Below are positions 16,262 through 24,246 of a stretch of DNA of 64,000 nucleotides, piece after piece. The notes below the pieces were generated by a model. That model made no database searches and had not been told where the DNA came from. It worked only from the letters and a program-made list of their open reading frames with translations. Origin of the DNA: DASZZZ01 sp036260375 (GTDB lineage Bacteria > Actinomycetota > CADDZG01 > WHSQ01); the NCBI GenBank assembly GCA_036260375.1, contig DASZZZ010000068.1, positions 33,551 through 97,550 of the forward strand, in the 5' to 3' direction. Position numbers and translations under genes: made by a program. Numbering within the stretch: the stretch's first letter is position 1; each line of letters opens with the position of its first letter.

Positions 16262-17650
16262 CTATCGCGCGTGCGCGCGCCGCGCGAGCAGCGGCGCGTC
16301 GCCCGACGACCCGAAGATCGCCACCGACACCGCGAGGCCCGCCGCGGACGACGCGACGAGCGCCCACGCGACCCCCGCCAGCCCCCAGCGCGGCGCCAGG
16401 AGCGCGAGGGCGGGAGCCAGCACCGCCCACGACGCGAGCTCGCCCACCGTGACGAGGCCGGGCCGGCCGGCGCCGCGCGCGCCGTCGGCGAGAACCCGGC
16501 GCGCGCCGGCGAACAGCGCGCTGAGGAGCAGGATGCGCGTGACGGTCGTCGCACCGGCGAAGTCGTCGCCGAAGAATCCGGTCACGAGCTGCGGCGCCGC
16601 GATCTCGAGCGCCGCGACGACGGCCGCGCACGCCGCCGCGGCGGCGTAGAAGAAGGCCCACGTCGACCGGCGCGCCGCGGGGGCCGAAGTCTGCGCCGCG
16701 ACGTGGGGGTAGGCGACCATGCCCATGCTCTGCGCCATGAAGCGCGGCAGGTTCGTGAACGCGAGGCCGACGACGTAGAGCCCGAGCGCCGCGGGCGACA
16801 GGAACAGCCCGACGACCGCCTGGTCGATCCGGAACGTGTCCACCGGCGACACCGACCCGAGCAGCCCGCGCAGGCCGAAGCGCGCCACGTCGCGCAGTGC
16901 GGGCGCGTCGCGCACGGGGTCGTCGACGCTCGCCAGGACGACCGCCGCGGCGACGACGGCGGCGACGCCGACCGCGGCGAGCGCGCAGACCCACACGAGA
17001 CAGACGAGCGCGAGGTCTCCGTCGCCGGCGACGAACAGCGCCGCGAGCGCGACCGCGTACCCCGCCGGCTGCGTCAGGCGCAGCGCGTTGAAGGCGCGAA
17101 AGCGGCGGTGTCCCTGCAGGAACGCGAGTCCGTACTGCTGGACGATCGAGCCCGGGACCGCGGCGAGCGTGAACCACGCGGCGCGCGCCACGTGTGCGGG
17201 CTCGCCCGCGACGTAGAGCGCGACGAGCACGGCGTGCACCGCGGTCAGCGCGGCGATCTGGACGGCCACCGGCCGGAGGAGCGCGCGCGCGAGCGCGGGG
17301 CCGCGACGCGCGTCGTCCGCGACGAAGAACGGGATCGCCTGCGGCACGCCGAGGCTGCCGAGCTGCGACACGACGGTCGCAAACAGGACGAGGAGCGCGA
17401 AATAGCCGCGGTCGGCGACGCCGAGGAGGCGCGCGACGATCGGTCCGCTGACGACGAGAGCGGCCTGGATCGACAAGCCGGTCGCGACCGTCGCGATCGT
17501 GGTCCGGTGGACGGCGCGCAGGCGCCCCCCGGGCTCCGGCGGCTGGTCGGGGGCCGCGACGACGGCGCCCGCGTCGTCGAGCGCGGCGCCGCCGGCCCCC
17601 GTCGCGCCGCGTGCGCCCGGCTCGTCGCGCGGCGCGCTGTCGTCGCTCAC
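16262..17650 (-). CDS. oligosaccharide flippase (Wzx/MATE-like)
   Basis: 462 residues. A 45-residue polar, Asp/Pro-rich N-terminal tail precedes about twelve hydrophobic helices, the first starting at HRTTIATVATGLSIQAALVVSG. The segment GPIVARLLGVADRGYFALL and the central FRIDQAVVGLFLSPAALGLYVVG are typical of polysaccharide export flippases of the MVF/PST superfamily. It would move the lipid-linked repeat unit across the membrane for polymerisation by the Wzy-like protein at 22759-24201. The GTG start overlaps the stop of the upstream sulfotransferase (GTGA). The long acidic cytoplasmic tail is unusual for the family. Confidence 0.87.
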   Translation of the reverse strand: MSDDSAPRDEPGARGATGAGGAALDDAGAVVAAPDQPPEPGGRLRAVHRTTIATVATGLSIQAALVVSGPIVARLLGVADRGYFALLVLFATVVSQLGSLGVPQAIPFFVADDARRGPALARALLRPVAVQIAALTAVHAVLVALYVAGEPAHVARAAWFTLAAVPGSIVQQYGLAFLQGHRRFRAFNALRLTQPAGYAVALAALFVAGDGDLALVCLVWVCALAAVGVAAVVAAAVVLASVDDPVRDAPALRDVARFGLRGLLGSVSPVDTFRIDQAVVGLFLSPAALGLYVVGLAFTNLPRFMAQSMGMVAYPHVAAQTSAPAARRSTWAFFYAAAAACAAVVAALEIAAPQLVTGFFGDDFAGATTVTRILLLSALFAGARRVLADGARGAGRPGLVTVGELASWAVLAPALALLAPRWGLAGVAWALVASSAAGLAVSVAIFGSSGDAPLLARRAHAR

Positions 17651-18486
17651 GCGCGCGGCGCGTCCGGCGGACGGCGCGCGTGCAGCTCGTAGCCCAGCCG
17701 TGTCAGGGACCCGCCCGCGATGCGCTCGAAGCGTTCGAGGTCGTCATCGTCGAACGACTCGCTCCACTGCCCTGCGGCCGCCCGGCGCACGAACGGGACG
17801 TCGTTGCGCTTGCGGCGTGCGAGCAGTGCCGAGTCGTCCTCCTTGGAGCGCATGCGCGTCGCGGTGTTGGACTCGACCACCGCGCGCAGCGTCGCGTCGT
17901 CCGGGCGCGCGCCGAGGAAGTCGGCGACGCGCGCCAGCGCGGCGACGGTGTCGGCGAGGAGGTCCTCGTAGCGGACGACGAGCGTGCGCGCCCCGCCCGG
18001 GCGCGACAACCACGACTCGACGTGCTCGTGCCACGCGCCGTAGCCCTCGACCTCGCCCCGCAGGAAGTGCGTGAGGAACTCGGAGAACCCGCCCGCGAAG
18101 AAGTCTCGCCGGATCTGATGGAAGTAGTACGAGACGGCGACGTCGCGTCCGTCGCGCACGAGGTAGACGACGTCGCCGTACGCGCGCCCGTGCAGGCGCC
18201 GGTACGGCTCGTGGCTCTTGATGACGCGGCCGCCCGACGGCGCCATCCGCGGCGCACCCGCGTGCATGCCGACCGGAGGCACGAGCTCCTCCGAGCGGTC
18301 GAAGCCGACCTCCTCGCCGGTGAGCAGGTGGGCGACCATGAACTTCAGCCACGTGTTGCCCGAGCGGGGGTACGAGACGAGGAACACGTCGTCGGCGCGG
18401 ATGCGGGCGTGGCGGCGCGCGACGACCGCGGCGCGCACGGCCCGGTTCGTGGCGAGCCGCCGCCGCAGCGGCGAGAACTCCGACAC
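17647..18486 (-). CDS. sulfotransferase domain protein (second subfamily)
   Basis: 279 residues. The PAPS-binding loop is DVFLVSYPRSGNTWLKFMVA, the general base region VIKSHEPYRR, and the 3'-phosphate site YLVRDGRDVAVSYY. The C-terminal blocks LVVRYEDLLAD and KRNDVPFVRRAAAGQW complete the Sulfotransfer_1 pattern. This subfamily resembles cytosolic-type sulfotransferases and differs from the sulfotransferase at 15361. The GTG start at 18486 is set by GGAGGAGG 4 nt upstream; that SD lies within the end of the upstream glycosyltransferase gene. The acceptor is probably a sugar of the repeat unit or a glycolipid. Two such enzymes make a sulfated product likely. Confidence 0.9.
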   Translation of the reverse strand: MSEFSPLRRRLATNRAVRAAVVARRHARIRADDVFLVSYPRSGNTWLKFMVAHLLTGEEVGFDRSEELVPPVGMHAGAPRMAPSGGRVIKSHEPYRRLHGRAYGDVVYLVRDGRDVAVSYYFHQIRRDFFAGGFSEFLTHFLRGEVEGYGAWHEHVESWLSRPGGARTLVVRYEDLLADTVAALARVADFLGARPDDATLRAVVESNTATRMRSKEDDSALLARRKRNDVPFVRRAAAGQWSESFDDDDLERFERIAGGSLTRLGYELHARRPPDAPRA

Positions 18487-18487
18487 G

Positions 18488-19723
18488 TCACCTCCTCCCG
18501 CGCGCGTGCGCGACGTCGTCGAGCAGGGTCTCGAAGTCCGCGAGGGCGCGCTCCGGCGCGAGCTCCGCGTCGACGTAGGCACGCCCCCGCGCCCCCAGCG
18601 TCGCGCCGAGGCGCGGGTCCGCGCGCACGCGCTCGAGCGCGTCGAGCAGGCCGACCGGGTCGCCCGGCGGCCCGACGACGCCGGCCCCCGCGGCGTCGAT
18701 CTCCCGCGCCGCCTCGCTCCCCGCGGCGATCGACGCGACGACCGGGCGGCCGGCGGCGAAGTACGCCGTCAGCTTGCTGGGCAGCGCCATGTCCGTCACC
18801 GCGGGGCGCTGCGACAGCAGCAGGACGTCGGCCGCCGCGAGCACCGACGGCAGTGCCGCGCTCGGCTGCACGGGCACGAACGCGACGTTGTCGAGCGCGT
18901 GCGACGCCGCAAGGCGTTCGAGCGCGGGACGCTGGTTGCCGTCGCCGACCAGCACGAAGCGGAGCGGCAGACGGCGCTCCGCGGCGACGCGCGCGCACTC
19001 GACGACGGTCTCGAGGCCCTGCTTGTGCCCCATGTTGCCGGCGTGGAGGCACACGAACGCGTCGTGCGGGACGCCGAGCAGGGCGCGGCCCTCGTCGCGG
19101 TCGCCGGCGCCCGGGGTCATGCGGTTCCAGTTGCGGACGCGCACGATGCGCCCGGGCGCGACGCCGAGCGACTCCAGGTAGGGCCCGAAGCCGTCGGCGA
19201 CGACGGCGACGCGCGCGGCCCCGCGCGCGACCGCGCCCTCGACGCGGGCGACGAGCCCCGCGACGCGCCCGCCTCCCGCGACGCCGCTCTGGCGCGCCGC
19301 GGGGGCCGCGAGGTCCTGCACGACGAGGCCGTACGGCCGCCGCCACCGGCGCGCCGCGGCCGCCGCCGCGACGCCGGCCGCGACCGCGGGCGTGACGCCC
19401 AGCACGGCGTCGGGCCGCGGGCCGGCGAGCGCGCTCAGCGCGCCGGCGAGGAAGCTCGCCTCGTAGGCGGCGCGCGCGACCGCGCCGTGCGAGCGCGGCA
19501 CGTAGAGCCAGTGACGGCGGACGTCGACCCCGGCGCGCGTCTCGCGCGCGCGCAAGCGTCCGCGGTAGTCGTCGAACACGCGCCACTCCGGATAGTTGGG
19601 GAACGCCGTGAACACCGTGACGTCGTGACCGCGGCGGACGAGGTGCTCGGCGAGCTCGGTCGTGTAGGGCGCGATGCCGGTCTGCTCGGGGGCGTAGAAG
19701 ATGCTCGTGACGACGACCCTCAT
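18488..19723 (-). CDS. GT4 glycosyltransferase, WbuB-like
   Basis: 411 residues. The N-terminus VTSIFYAPEQTGIAPYTTELAEHL with TAFPNYPEWRVFDDYRGR is characteristic of WbuB/WcaI-type transferases. The C-terminal donor domain has LHAGNMGHKQGLETVVECA and the ADVLLLSQRPAVTDMALPSKLTAYFAAGRPV region with its KLTAY variant of the EX7E site. It would add a sugar to the lipid-linked intermediate in the cytoplasm. The ATG start is 7 nt after the stop of the upstream Asp-box lipoprotein and has no SD, so translation probably depends on coupling. Confidence 0.9.
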   Translation of the reverse strand: MRVVVTSIFYAPEQTGIAPYTTELAEHLVRRGHDVTVFTAFPNYPEWRVFDDYRGRLRARETRAGVDVRRHWLYVPRSHGAVARAAYEASFLAGALSALAGPRPDAVLGVTPAVAAGVAAAAAARRWRRPYGLVVQDLAAPAARQSGVAGGGRVAGLVARVEGAVARGAARVAVVADGFGPYLESLGVAPGRIVRVRNWNRMTPGAGDRDEGRALLGVPHDAFVCLHAGNMGHKQGLETVVECARVAAERRLPLRFVLVGDGNQRPALERLAASHALDNVAFVPVQPSAALPSVLAAADVLLLSQRPAVTDMALPSKLTAYFAAGRPVVASIAAGSEAAREIDAAGAGVVGPPGDPVGLLDALERVRADPRLGATLGARGRAYVDAELAPERALADFETLLDDVAHARGRR

Positions 19724-19730
19724 GCCGCGG

Positions 19731-22025
19731 TCACGGGCGTGCGATCGCGGCGCGCCACAGCGCCGCCCGGGTGCCGTCTCGCCCCACGGCGATGACGTCG
19801 CCGGTCGGCACGACGGTCGCGCTCGCCGCGGCGAGGCCGCCGACCGCGACGGTGCCTCCGACGCGCGCCGGCACGACGTCGGCGTCCCACTCGACGCCGT
19901 CGTCCGAGGTCCACGCCACGAGGCGCGCCCGTCCGCCCGCGATCTCGTAGCCGACCGCGGTGAAGCCGTGCCGGTCCGCGACGACGTCGAGCGGGACGCG
20001 CTCGGCGCCGCCGCCGAACGCGTCGCCGCCCGCGGTGCGCCACGACTGTCCGTCCGGCGACGTCCACGCCGCGGCCACGGTCGCGTCGCCGGACTCCACG
20101 GTGCCCAACGCGACCACCGTGCGGCCGGTCGCGGCGCACGCCGCGAGCGAGGTCCCGTCGCCCGGCAGAGGGTCGTCGACGCGCCGCCACCGCCGCCCGT
20201 CGCGCGACGTCATGACGACTCCCTCGGAGCGTCGCCCGCGCGTGTGCGTGCCGACCGCGACCACCGCGCGCCGCGTCGGGCACACGCCCGTGAGCGCGTC
20301 GCGTCCGGCTCCGTCGAAGACGCGCGCGGGGCCCTCGACGGCCCGCCACCGCCGCCCGTCGGGTGACGTCGCGATCAGCGCGCGGCCGCGCCGCCCGCGC
20401 CCGTCGACGCCGACGGCGACGTAGCCGTCGGCGACCGCGGCGACGTCGTCGAGCGTCTGCAGCAGCGACCCGCCGAGGCCGGCGACGCGCGCGTCGCGCC
20501 AGTCGCCGCCCCCGCCCGAGCTCCACGCCGCGGCGTCGCCGGCGGGATCCGACGCGTACGACGCGCCGGTGGCGACGAAGCCGTCGCGGCCGTACGCGAG
20601 CGCCGAGATCGACGCGTCGCGAACCTCCGACGCGCGCCGCCACGAGCGCCCGTCGTCGAACGACAGCCACGTCACCGCGGCGGTGTCGCGGTCGCGCCCG
20701 GGAAGCTCCATGCGGCGCGCGCTGCCGGCCGCGACGACGGTCGCGCGGCCCGACTCGACCGCCTGCAGCTCGAGCGCCTCGGGCCCGCGGCGCACCGCGA
20801 GGCCGTCGGTGGCGGCCGCGACGTCGGTCCACGCGCCGTCGTCGCGGCGCCACAGCACGGGGGCCGCGACGCCGCCGCCGACGACGACGGCGCCGTCCGC
20901 GACGTCGACGTTGAGCAGCAGGTTGTTGTCGGCGCCGAGCTCGAGCCGGCGGGGCAGGGGGAGTGGACGCCAGCGCGTCCCGGCGCGCGACTCCCACGCG
21001 CGCGTCCCGGCCGCGCTGCCTCCGACCGCGACGACCGAATCGCCGTCGCTCGCGACGTCGGTCATGACGACGTTGCCGGCGCGCGCCCGCAGGGCCGGGG
21101 ACGCGGGCGCCTGCGACCACGAGCCGCCGTCGTCGGACGTCCACGCGGCCGCGACGCGCCGGCCGCGGCGCTCGACCTGTCCCACCGCGACGAACGACGA
21201 GCGGTGTGCGACGACGTCGACCGGCTGCTCGTCAGCGGGCGCTCCGATGCGCTTCGGGACCTCGGACCAGTCGCGTCCGTCGTCCGAGCGCCAGAACGCG
21301 GCGTCGACGGTGCCGCCGTCGTCGAGCGACCCCGCCGCCACGACGACGTCGTCGCCCGCCGCGAGGCTGATCGGGCGCCGCCACGCGTCGCCGAACGACT
21401 CCGGCTCGGAGCGGTCCCAACGCGCTCCGTCGTCCGACGTCCACACCACGACCCGCCCCCCGTCCGCGGTCTGCGACGCGCCGATCGCGACGTAGCCGTC
21501 GGCGGTCGCGGCGACGTCGAACACGTAACCGGCGCCGTCGCCGGAGGGGACGTCGGTGCGCGACCACGTGCGCCCGTCGTCGGAGCGCCACGCCGTGACC
21601 GCCGGCTCGTCGCCCGAGAGGTCGCGCCCGACCGCCACGGCGCCGTCGGGGCCGCGCGCCAGCGCGACCATGGCGACGTCGCCGTCGCCGCCGAAGTCGT
21701 CGTCGTCGACGAGGGCCCACCGGCGTCCGTCGTCGGACGCCCACACCGCGGCGCGCCGCGGCCCCCCGGGCGCCGCCAGGTAGCCGCCCGCGAGCCACGG
21801 CTCGCCGGTCGCGCCGGCGACGATCTCGTGCACGAAGCCCGGCTCGCTCTCGGCCTCGCGCTCGAGCGCGGCGCGCGCCCACTCGGTGCCGGGCGGCGCG
21901 GGCCGGGGGCCGGGGGGCTGCGCCGGCTCGTCGCGCGGGTTCGGCGTGCACGCCGCCGCGAGCGCGATCGCGGCCGACGCGACCGCCACGAGGCGCCGGG
22001 CGCCGCGCGTCGGCCGACGGCGCAC
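19731..22025 (-). CDS. lipoprotein with about ten Asp-box (BNR/sialidase-like) repeats
   Basis: 764 residues from GTG at 22025, 2 nt past the upstream stop. A basic start, hydrophobic segment and lipobox (IALAAAC) place it on the outer face of the membrane. The body carries about ten Asp-box-like motifs S/T-x-D-x-G-x-x-W, such as SDDGRRW, SDDGRTW, SDDGARW, SDDGRDW, SDDGGSW, SPDGRRW, SRDGRRW and SPDGQSW, spaced 50-100 residues apart. This suggests one or two beta-propellers. No sialidase Arg triad or Tyr/Glu pair can be assigned, so a glycan-binding or scaffold role is more likely than hydrolysis. Its position inside an exopolysaccharide operon suggests a part in assembly or surface anchoring (inference). 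Confidence 0.83.
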   Translation of the reverse strand: MRRRPTRGARRLVAVASAAIALAAACTPNPRDEPAQPPGPRPAPPGTEWARAALEREAESEPGFVHEIVAGATGEPWLAGGYLAAPGGPRRAAVWASDDGRRWALVDDDDFGGDGDVAMVALARGPDGAVAVGRDLSGDEPAVTAWRSDDGRTWSRTDVPSGDGAGYVFDVAATADGYVAIGASQTADGGRVVVWTSDDGARWDRSEPESFGDAWRRPISLAAGDDVVVAAGSLDDGGTVDAAFWRSDDGRDWSEVPKRIGAPADEQPVDVVAHRSSFVAVGQVERRGRRVAAAWTSDDGGSWSQAPASPALRARAGNVVMTDVASDGDSVVAVGGSAAGTRAWESRAGTRWRPLPLPRRLELGADNNLLLNVDVADGAVVVGGGVAAPVLWRRDDGAWTDVAAATDGLAVRRGPEALELQAVESGRATVVAAGSARRMELPGRDRDTAAVTWLSFDDGRSWRRASEVRDASISALAYGRDGFVATGASYASDPAGDAAAWSSGGGGDWRDARVAGLGGSLLQTLDDVAAVADGYVAVGVDGRGRRGRALIATSPDGRRWRAVEGPARVFDGAGRDALTGVCPTRRAVVAVGTHTRGRRSEGVVMTSRDGRRWRRVDDPLPGDGTSLAACAATGRTVVALGTVESGDATVAAAWTSPDGQSWRTAGGDAFGGGAERVPLDVVADRHGFTAVGYEIAGGRARLVAWTSDDGVEWDADVVPARVGGTVAVGGLAAASATVVPTGDVIAVGRDGTRAALWRAAIARP

Positions 22026-22027
22026 GC

Positions 22028-22762
22028 TCAGTCCGCCTTCACCGCGGCGCGCACCGAGTGGTCGATGCGGTTGAGCAGGATCGTGACGCCCGCCGCGTCG
22101 AAGTACTCGTCCGCGGCGCGCCGCGCGCCCTCGAAGTGGCCGTAGTCGTCGAGCACGAGGACGCCGTGACGCACGAGCCGCGGGTAGAGCTGCTCGAGCG
22201 CGTGGCGCGTCGACCGGTAGAAGTCGGTGTCGATGCGCAGCAGGGCGACGTCGCCGGGCGCGTGCGCCGGAATCGTGTCCTCGACGAGGCCCTCGACGAA
22301 GTGGAGCCTGTTGCTCGGGTAGCCCGTCGACAGCATGCGCGCGCGCACCTCGTCGAGCGGCGCGTAGTTCCACTCGTTGTGTTCCGCGCGCTGCGCGCGT
22401 CCCCACGCCGTCGACGCCGGCCGGCCCGCGTGGTCGACGTCGACGGCCTCGGGGGCCGGCATGCCCTTGTAGGTGTCGAAGAGGTAGATGTCGCGCGACG
22501 TGTCGCCGAGCTCCGCCAGCGTCAGCGCGCACAGCATCGCGCTGCCGCCCCTCCACACGCCGCACTCGACGATGGCGCCCGCGATGTCGTAGCGATGCAG
22601 GTACCGCACGGAGTAGTAGAGCGCGTGCATGCTCCACTGCGTCGTCTGCGTGTACTCCCTGCAGCGTTCGAAGATGCGCCGGAAGTCGTCTTCCACCCCT
22701 ATGCGCGTGTTGACGACCGCGTATCCCGTGCGCGCCAGCGCGCGCTTCACGAGCCGTTTCAC
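22028..22762 (-). CDS. TylF/MycF-type SAM-dependent O-methyltransferase
   Basis: 244 residues. The SAM site is in AIVECGVWRGGSAML, followed by IYLFDTYKGMPAPE, a stretch highly typical of macrocin O-methyltransferase relatives. The metal-binding acidic residues lie in LLRIDTDFYRST and VLDDYGHFEGAR. Members methylate sugar hydroxyls in a magnesium-dependent way, often in antibiotics and surface glycans. Here the target is probably a sugar of the repeat unit. The GTG start overlaps the stop of the polymerase gene (GTGA). It is a second methyltransferase in the operon besides the fusion protein at 13247. Confidence 0.92.
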   Translation of the reverse strand: MKRLVKRALARTGYAVVNTRIGVEDDFRRIFERCREYTQTTQWSMHALYYSVRYLHRYDIAGAIVECGVWRGGSAMLCALTLAELGDTSRDIYLFDTYKGMPAPEAVDVDHAGRPASTAWGRAQRAEHNEWNYAPLDEVRARMLSTGYPSNRLHFVEGLVEDTIPAHAPGDVALLRIDTDFYRSTRHALEQLYPRLVRHGVLVLDDYGHFEGARRAADEYFDAAGVTILLNRIDHSVRAAVKAD

Positions 22763-24201
22763 GGACGCGCGCCCACGGAGCGGAGTCCGGGCGCGCGGGC
22801 GGCGCCGGCGCGCCGCGCTCGTGCGAGCGCGTGTACGCCGAGGATCACGCCGGCGGGCACGAAGAGGTAGCGATCGTAGATCTGGTTCTGGACCAGCCCC
22901 GCGGTGATCCACACGCCCATCGACGCGGACGCCGCGGCCGCGACCATCTGCACGCGCGTCGGAAGGACGTCGTCGCGCGCCGCGCGCCATCCCGTGTGCA
23001 GGACGCCGCCGGCGAACAGGAGGAAGCCGAGCAGCGCCGGCAGGCCGCCAGCCTGGAGCAGCTGCAGGTAGATGTTGTGCGCGATGCGCACCAGCCCGAA
23101 GCCGTGTCCGGTCAGCGGTCGCTCCGCGAAGTCGGCGCTCGCCTGCTCGTAGAGCCCGAGGCGGGTCTGGTTGCTGATCGTCACGTCGCTGACGTCGACG
23201 GACTCGGCCGCTACCAGACGCTGCACGCCGACGAACACGCCGGTCTCGGCGGGGACGTAGACGGCGAGCGCGACCGCGAACGCGGCCCCCAGGATCACGA
23301 CCGCCACGATGCTCCGCCGCGCCCGGCGATGGAACAGCGGCAGCAGCACGACGCCGGCGACGCCCGACAGGATGCCGGCGCGCGACCCGGACACCAGGAT
23401 GCCCATCACCAGGACGCCGGCGAGGGCGAACGAGGCGGCCTTCTTGACGACGTGGCGCGTCGTCGTCGCGAGCGCGAGCGTCACGGGCAGCGCCATCGCG
23501 GCGGCGAACGCGAGGTGGTTCGGGTGCGTCGCGAGCCCCGCGGCGCGCCCGAGGAACCGCTCTCCGGTGACGCTCACGCCGACGTCGCTGAGCCTGAAGA
23601 AGTCGCTCGCGGCGACGACGGAGTTGAGGGCCGCGGAGACCGCCCACGTGGTCGCGACCGCCACGACCCGCGCCGGCGACGACGACGCCCACGAGATGAT
23701 CGCCGGGACGAACACGAGCGTCACGATGAAGCGCAGCGCCGGCGGGACGTTGTCCGCGGGGGCCGTCGAGAACATCGTCGAGAGCAGAGCGGCGACCGCG
23801 AGGATCGCGCCCGCCGCGGGGAGCCACGCGGGGAGCGTGCGCCGTCCGCCCTCGAGCACGAGCGCGAGCCCCATGACGACGCCGGCCGCCGCGAAGAAGA
23901 GGTCGGCGACGGTCATGTACGCCCCGACGCGCACTCCGTTGAACGTGACCGCGACGAGGGCGACCAGCGTCACGACGCCGCCGGCGAAGCGGATCGTCGA
24001 CACGCCGGCCCCGAACCGAGACGCGCGCAGCGCGACTACCAGCGGCACCGCGAGGGCGGCCACGCCGGCGAGCGCCACGTCGACGCGCTCCGGTCGCGCT
24101 CCGACGATCGCGGCGCCCACGGCGGCCGCCCCACACGCAGTCGCCAGCGTGACGAGCGCGTCGCGCGCGCCGATGCGCGCGCTCGTCGCGCCGCTAAGCA
24201 C
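22759..24201 (-). CDS. O-antigen polymerase/ligase family membrane protein (Wzy-like)
   Basis: 480 residues with about twelve hydrophobic helices and a larger external loop around residues 320-370. The segments LATHPNHLAFAAAMALPV, VSGSRAGILSGVAGVVLL and GHGFGLVRIAHNIYLQLLQAGGLPALLGF are the usual conserved blocks of the Wzy_C/WaaL family, with the His of HNIYLQ in the catalytic loop region. It would polymerise flipped repeat units at the outer face of the membrane. The GTG start lies 45 nt after the BY-kinase gene and has no clear SD. Ligase and polymerase cannot be told apart by sequence; with Wzx, Wzc and the phosphatase in the locus, polymerase is preferred. Confidence 0.88.
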   Translation of the reverse strand: MLSGATSARIGARDALVTLATACGAAAVGAAIVGARPERVDVALAGVAALAVPLVVALRASRFGAGVSTIRFAGGVVTLVALVAVTFNGVRVGAYMTVADLFFAAAGVVMGLALVLEGGRRTLPAWLPAAGAILAVAALLSTMFSTAPADNVPPALRFIVTLVFVPAIISWASSSPARVVAVATTWAVSAALNSVVAASDFFRLSDVGVSVTGERFLGRAAGLATHPNHLAFAAAMALPVTLALATTTRHVVKKAASFALAGVLVMGILVSGSRAGILSGVAGVVLLPLFHRRARRSIVAVVILGAAFAVALAVYVPAETGVFVGVQRLVAAESVDVSDVTISNQTRLGLYEQASADFAERPLTGHGFGLVRIAHNIYLQLLQAGGLPALLGFLLFAGGVLHTGWRAARDDVLPTRVQMVAAAASASMGVWITAGLVQNQIYDRYLFVPAGVILGVHALARARRAGAARAPGLRSVGARP

Positions 24202-24246
24202 GGCGTCGCGGCCCCGGCCGCGCCACGACGGTCCGAGGCTGCATGC

